64,000 bases of DNA from Variovorax boronicumulans (GTDB lineage Bacteria > Pseudomonadota > Gammaproteobacteria > Burkholderiales > Burkholderiaceae_C), in assembly GCF_029892485.1 (NCBI RefSeq), contig NZ_JARXVG010000014.1, forward strand, positions 62,001-126,000, given 5' to 3'. The translations under genes were made by a program, and so were the position numbers. Below, in pieces: positions 61,269 to 64,000 of this stretch. The notes below the pieces were generated by a model. That model ran no database searches. It saw nothing but the letters and a program-made list of their open reading frames with translations, and was not told where the DNA came from. Positions within the stretch are counted from its first letter, which is position 1; every line of letters begins with the position of its first letter.

Positions 61269-62327
61269 ATGCAGTCTTCCGTGCGCCACTTCACCGAGGG
61301 TCTCGCTGCCTTGCAGGCTGCGAGCGCGGCCGTGCTGCGCCTGGCGTCGGTGGCGCTGCTGCTGGCTTTTCCGCCGTGGGCGGGGGCCCAGGCGCCCGCG
61401 CCGGACGCTCCGGTGCGCTTCGGCATCCTCCCGCTGGGCGGCGCCTTCGAGTCGCGCAGCGACTGGGACCCGCTGCTGGCCGAACTGAGCCGCGCCATCC
61501 ACCGCCCGGTGAGCGTGCTTTCGGTCAATTCGTACGAGGCGCTGGAGCAGGCCATCCAGCGCGACGAGGTCGACATGGCCTTTCTCTCCGGAAAGATGGC
61601 GCTCGACGCCGTGACCCAGCGCCGCATGAAGGTGGTGGCGCAGGTCGTGCGGCACGACGGCCTGCCCGGCTACCGCGCGCTGCTGCTGTCGCGCAAGGCG
61701 CCGCCCCTCAATACGCTCAAGAACCTGCTGGACCAGCCCGACCGCTGGCGCCTCGCGCGCGGCGAGAAGCAGTCGGTGTCGGGCTTCATCGTGCCGCAGC
61801 TGCAGCTCTTTTTGCCCAACCACATCGCGATGGAGACGCGCTTCCAGAGCGAGATCGTGGGCACCCACCAGACCAACGCGCTGGCCGTGGCCAACAGCGA
61901 GGCCGACGTGGCCACCAACAACTCGGCCGACTTCGAGCGCTTCAGGCTGCGCTTTCCGGCCGAGGCCGGGCGGCTGCAGGTGCTGTGGGAGTCGGAGCTC
62001 ATTCCGCATGCGCAGATCGTGGTGCGGCGCGAGTACCCGGCCGAGCTGCGCAGCCGCGTGCAGGCCTTTCTCACTGCCTACGGCCGCGGCAAGGGCCCGC
62101 GCGGCGACGCCGAGCGCGTGGTGCTCAAGTCGCTGCACGACCTCGCCGGCTTCGTGGCGGCCGACAACAGTTCGCTGCAGCCGGCCGCGAGGTTGGCCTA
62201 CCAGCTGGCGAAGCAGAACGCCGTGACGGCCCAGTGGGTGAACGACGCCGCGCGCCAGGCCCGGCTGCAACGCATCGAGAGCGGCTATGCCGAACAGGTC
62301 AGTGTGCTCAAGGACGTGACCCCATGA
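61269..62327 (+). CDS. PhnD-like phosphonate/phosphate-type periplasmic binding protein 1
   Basis: The 352-residue protein has a signal peptide (hydrophobic stretch LRLASVALLLAFPPWAGAQA). The fold is that of phosphate/phosphonate-binding PhnD proteins: VRFGILPLGGAFESRSDWDP, then DMAFLSGKMALDAVTQRRMK, then VSGFIVPQLQLFLPNHI, and ALAVANSEADVATNNSADFE. No PhnC or PhnE transport gene is near. ATG 61269 gives a normal signal peptide; 61185 gives a longer N-terminus. It is followed by a paralogue 44 bases downstream. Confidence 0.9.
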   Translation: MQSSVRHFTEGLAALQAASAAVLRLASVALLLAFPPWAGAQAPAPDAPVRFGILPLGGAFESRSDWDPLLAELSRAIHRPVSVLSVNSYEALEQAIQRDEVDMAFLSGKMALDAVTQRRMKVVAQVVRHDGLPGYRALLLSRKAPPLNTLKNLLDQPDRWRLARGEKQSVSGFIVPQLQLFLPNHIAMETRFQSEIVGTHQTNALAVANSEADVATNNSADFERFRLRFPAEAGRLQVLWESELIPHAQIVVRREYPAELRSRVQAFLTAYGRGKGPRGDAERVVLKSLHDLAGFVAADNSSLQPAARLAYQLAKQNAVTAQWVNDAARQARLQRIESGYAEQVSVLKDVTP

Positions 62328-62371
62328 GTTCCTGATCCAGTCGTCTTGACGCGCAAGAACCAGGTGGCGAC

Positions 62372-63397
62372 ATGTTCCCCGTATTGAAGCAACTGCTGAC
62401 GGCAACGCTCGCCGCGGCCGCCGCGCTGCTCCTGCCATCGCCGGCCCTGGCGCAGGTCACGCACGAGAAACCCGTCCAGTCCATACGCTTCGGCGTGCTC
62501 CCGCTGGGCGGAACCGTCGAGTCGCGCGCCCTCTGGACACCGTTCATGGCCGACATGAGCCGATCGCTCGGCATTCCGGTCAACGCGTACTCGGTGCCCT
62601 CTTATGAAGAGCTGGACCGTGCCATCGCCCGCGACGAGATCGACATGGCCTTCCTCTCGGCCAAGATGGCGCTCGATGCCGTGATGCAGCGCCGCATGAA
62701 AGTGGTGGCGCAGATCGCCCGGCGCCCCGGCATGCCCGAGCACCGCGCCATCCTGCTGGCGCGCAAGACCGGCCCCCTCGACACCCTGGAAGGCATGCTC
62801 GCCCAGCCCGAGCGCTGGCGCCTTGCGCGCGGCGACAGCCGCTCGGTCACCGGCTTCGTCGTGCCGCAGAGCCAGCTGTTCCTGCCCCACAACATCGAGA
62901 TGGAGACGCGCTTCCGCAGCGAATTCATCGGCACCCACCAGGCCACCGCGCTGGCCGTGGCCAACGGCGATGCCGACGTGGCCACCAACAACACCACCGA
63001 CTTCGAGCGCTTCCGCCAGCAGTTCCCGATCGAGGCCGAGCGGCTGCAGATCATCTGGGAGTCCGAGCCACCGCCCGGCGCGCCGATGGTGGTGCGGCGC
63101 AACTACCCGCCCGAGTTCCAGGCGAAGCTGCAGGCCTTCCTCACCACCTACGGGCAAGGCAAGGGCCCGCGCGCCGATGCCGAGCGCGAAGTGCTGAAGA
63201 ACCTGCGCGCGACTTACGGCTACGTGGCGGTCGACGACAGCGCACTGCTGCCCGAGGCGCGGCTCGAATACCAGCTCGGCAAGCAGCGCGCCATGGCCGC
63301 CGCGTGGGTGAACGATGCGGCGCGCGCGCAGCGGCTGCAGCGCATCGAAAAAGCCTACGCCGAGCAGGTCGAGACATTGCGCGCCGGCGGACGCTGA
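62372..63397 (+). CDS. PhnD-like periplasmic binding protein 2
   Basis: The 341-residue protein is a close paralogue of the preceding gene. It has IRFGVLPLGGTVESRALWTP, DMAFLSAKMALDAVMQRRMK, VTGFVVPQSQLFLPHNIEME and ALAVANGDADVATNNTTDFE in the same order and spacing. Its signal peptide ends near SPALAQV. The pair looks like a tandem duplication with later divergence in the N- and C-terminal thirds. It probably senses a related ligand. No transporter genes follow; the T6SS gene tssK begins 156 bp later. Confidence 0.92.
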   Translation: MFPVLKQLLTATLAAAAALLLPSPALAQVTHEKPVQSIRFGVLPLGGTVESRALWTPFMADMSRSLGIPVNAYSVPSYEELDRAIARDEIDMAFLSAKMALDAVMQRRMKVVAQIARRPGMPEHRAILLARKTGPLDTLEGMLAQPERWRLARGDSRSVTGFVVPQSQLFLPHNIEMETRFRSEFIGTHQATALAVANGDADVATNNTTDFERFRQQFPIEAERLQIIWESEPPPGAPMVVRRNYPPEFQAKLQAFLTTYGQGKGPRADAEREVLKNLRATYGYVAVDDSALLPEARLEYQLGKQRAMAAAWVNDAARAQRLQRIEKAYAEQVETLRAGGR

Positions 63398-63553
63398 CGC
63401 ACCGGCTGCACAGGGCCGCATATGGCCGGGCCTAGTCCCTTCGCCGTAGCTCCAAACCCCTTCGTCTAGGCCATTAGGCGGATTTGCCCGCCGTCCTCCG
63501 CGACTGAAACTTCATGTTTCTTTCAGGCAACCCTTGCCGTTGACGGAGTGCGG
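63398..63553 (+). promoter_or_regulatory. Upstream region of the T6SS gene cluster
   Basis: The gap holds CCTAGTCCCTTCGCCGTAG at 63431-63449. GGCCTA at 63429 and TAGGCC at 63467 form a wide inverted repeat around it. A similar TAGTCCTTTCG sequence is found upstream of the CHAT operon. AGTG and GGAG near 63545-63550 give a ribosome site for tssK. The promoter probably lies between 63431 and 63530. Confidence 0.45.
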
Positions 63554-64000
63554 ATGAGTTGGCGAACAAAAGTGGTCTGGAGCGAGGGGATGCTGTTGCA
63601 GCCTCAGCACCTGCAGCAGAGCGAGCGTCATGCCGATCATGCGAGGCATGTGCTCTTGCGTTCGACCACGCCCTACGCCTGGGGCTTTGCCGAACTCGAG
63701 ATCGACCAGGCCGCGCTCACGCTGGGCAAGCTGGCGCTGGTGCGCGCGGTCGGCATCTTCGGCGACGGCACGGTGTTCGACATGCCGGCGGTCGATCCGC
63801 TGCCCGAGCCCATCGACATTCCTTCCACCATGCGCGACGAGGCCGTGGTGCTCGCGCTGCCGCTGCGCCGCGCCGGCGCGCGCGAGGCCGACGCCGAAGA
63901 CTATGAAGAGCTGGTGCGCCACCGCGTGCTCGAATCCGAAGTGCCGGATTCCAACACCGCCGGCGAACGCACCGCCATGCTGCAGCTGGGCCAGCTGCAC
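63554..64000 (+). CDS. tssK: Type VI secretion baseplate protein TssK, 3' end outside window
   Basis: The visible 149 codons begin MSWRTKVVWSEGMLLQPQHL, the standard N-terminus of TssK (ImpJ/VasE). They continue with LLRSTTPYAWGFAELEIDQA and IDIPSTMRDEAVVLALPLRR, also typical. TssK links the T6SS baseplate to the membrane complex. It starts a T6SS cluster that continues past the window. The frame stays open to base 64000, and the three codons before the end read normally. Confidence 0.95.
   Translation, partial: MSWRTKVVWSEGMLLQPQHLQQSERHADHARHVLLRSTTPYAWGFAELEIDQAALTLGKLALVRAVGIFGDGTVFDMPAVDPLPEPIDIPSTMRDEAVVLALPLRRAGAREADAEDYEELVRHRVLESEVPDSNTAGERTAMLQLGQLH

Overview
The window is a 64 kb piece of a GC-rich betaproteobacterial chromosome. 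Gene content (Bug-type solute receptors, a Ku/LigD pair, the SpecificRecomb membrane family, a rearranged Tad locus, two-partner secretion, T6SS) fits Burkholderiales, most likely Comamonadaceae and Variovorax-like. That assignment is inferred from protein character; no rRNA is present. I saw no tRNA, rRNA, CRISPR array, insertion sequence or prophage. No gene-free stretch exceeds about 340 bases.

Layout. (1) 1-12.7 kb: the end of an AraC-type regulator, then a one-direction Tad/Flp pilus locus: Flp-like pilin, TadG-like protein, TadE-like protein, an exported unknown, a second Flp-like peptide, CpaB, CpaC, an FHA-CpaF fusion, TadB, TadC, a DUF192 protein and a large TadE-like protein. No TadZ/CpaE or prepilin peptidase is present. 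A hairpin with a T-run sits between cpaB and cpaC. A membrane-fused spermidine-synthase-like gene follows directly. (2) 15-28.3 kb: housekeeping and metabolic genes (kinase-like protein, FMN glutamate-synthase-like protein, UPF0149, two MFS carriers, GNAT, SnoaL-like protein, a LysR remnant, CinA C-domain, PgpA), then an aromatic hydroxylase with a Bug receptor divergent from a LysR regulator, and a DUF3053 lipoprotein. (3) 28.3-36.6 kb: thiL, a tightly overlapping three-gene operon (SpecificRecomb membrane protein, cation/proton antiporter, GCS2 ligase), apaG, rpe, a disordered small protein and an M14-like hydrolase. (4) 36.7-42.8 kb: stress and DNA repair, with Ku, a LigD homologue lacking the ligase domain, a transglutaminase, a 50-residue membrane peptide and a large-subunit catalase. 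(5) 43-52.4 kb: an exported TPR-CHAT protease directly upstream of a TpsB/TpsA two-partner secretion pair, with a 1,822-residue passenger. (6) 52.5-56 kb: FkbM methyltransferase, glycosyltransferase-like protein, an isochorismatase-like hydrolase whose natural start is out of frame at a three-copy pentanucleotide repeat, and a GlxA-type regulator. (7) 56-63.4 kb: two hybrid histidine kinases with one ABC_sub_bind-type and two PhnD-like periplasmic binding proteins but no permease, next to the start of a T6SS cluster (tssK, cut by the window end).

The points I rate highest are the CHAT-TpsB-TpsA unit, the permease-less binding-protein/hybrid-kinase array beside the T6SS, the ligase-less LigD, the pentanucleotide frameshift, and the Tad operon with its degenerate FHA-CpaF fusion and internal hairpin. 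Three intergenic repeat families are also described.
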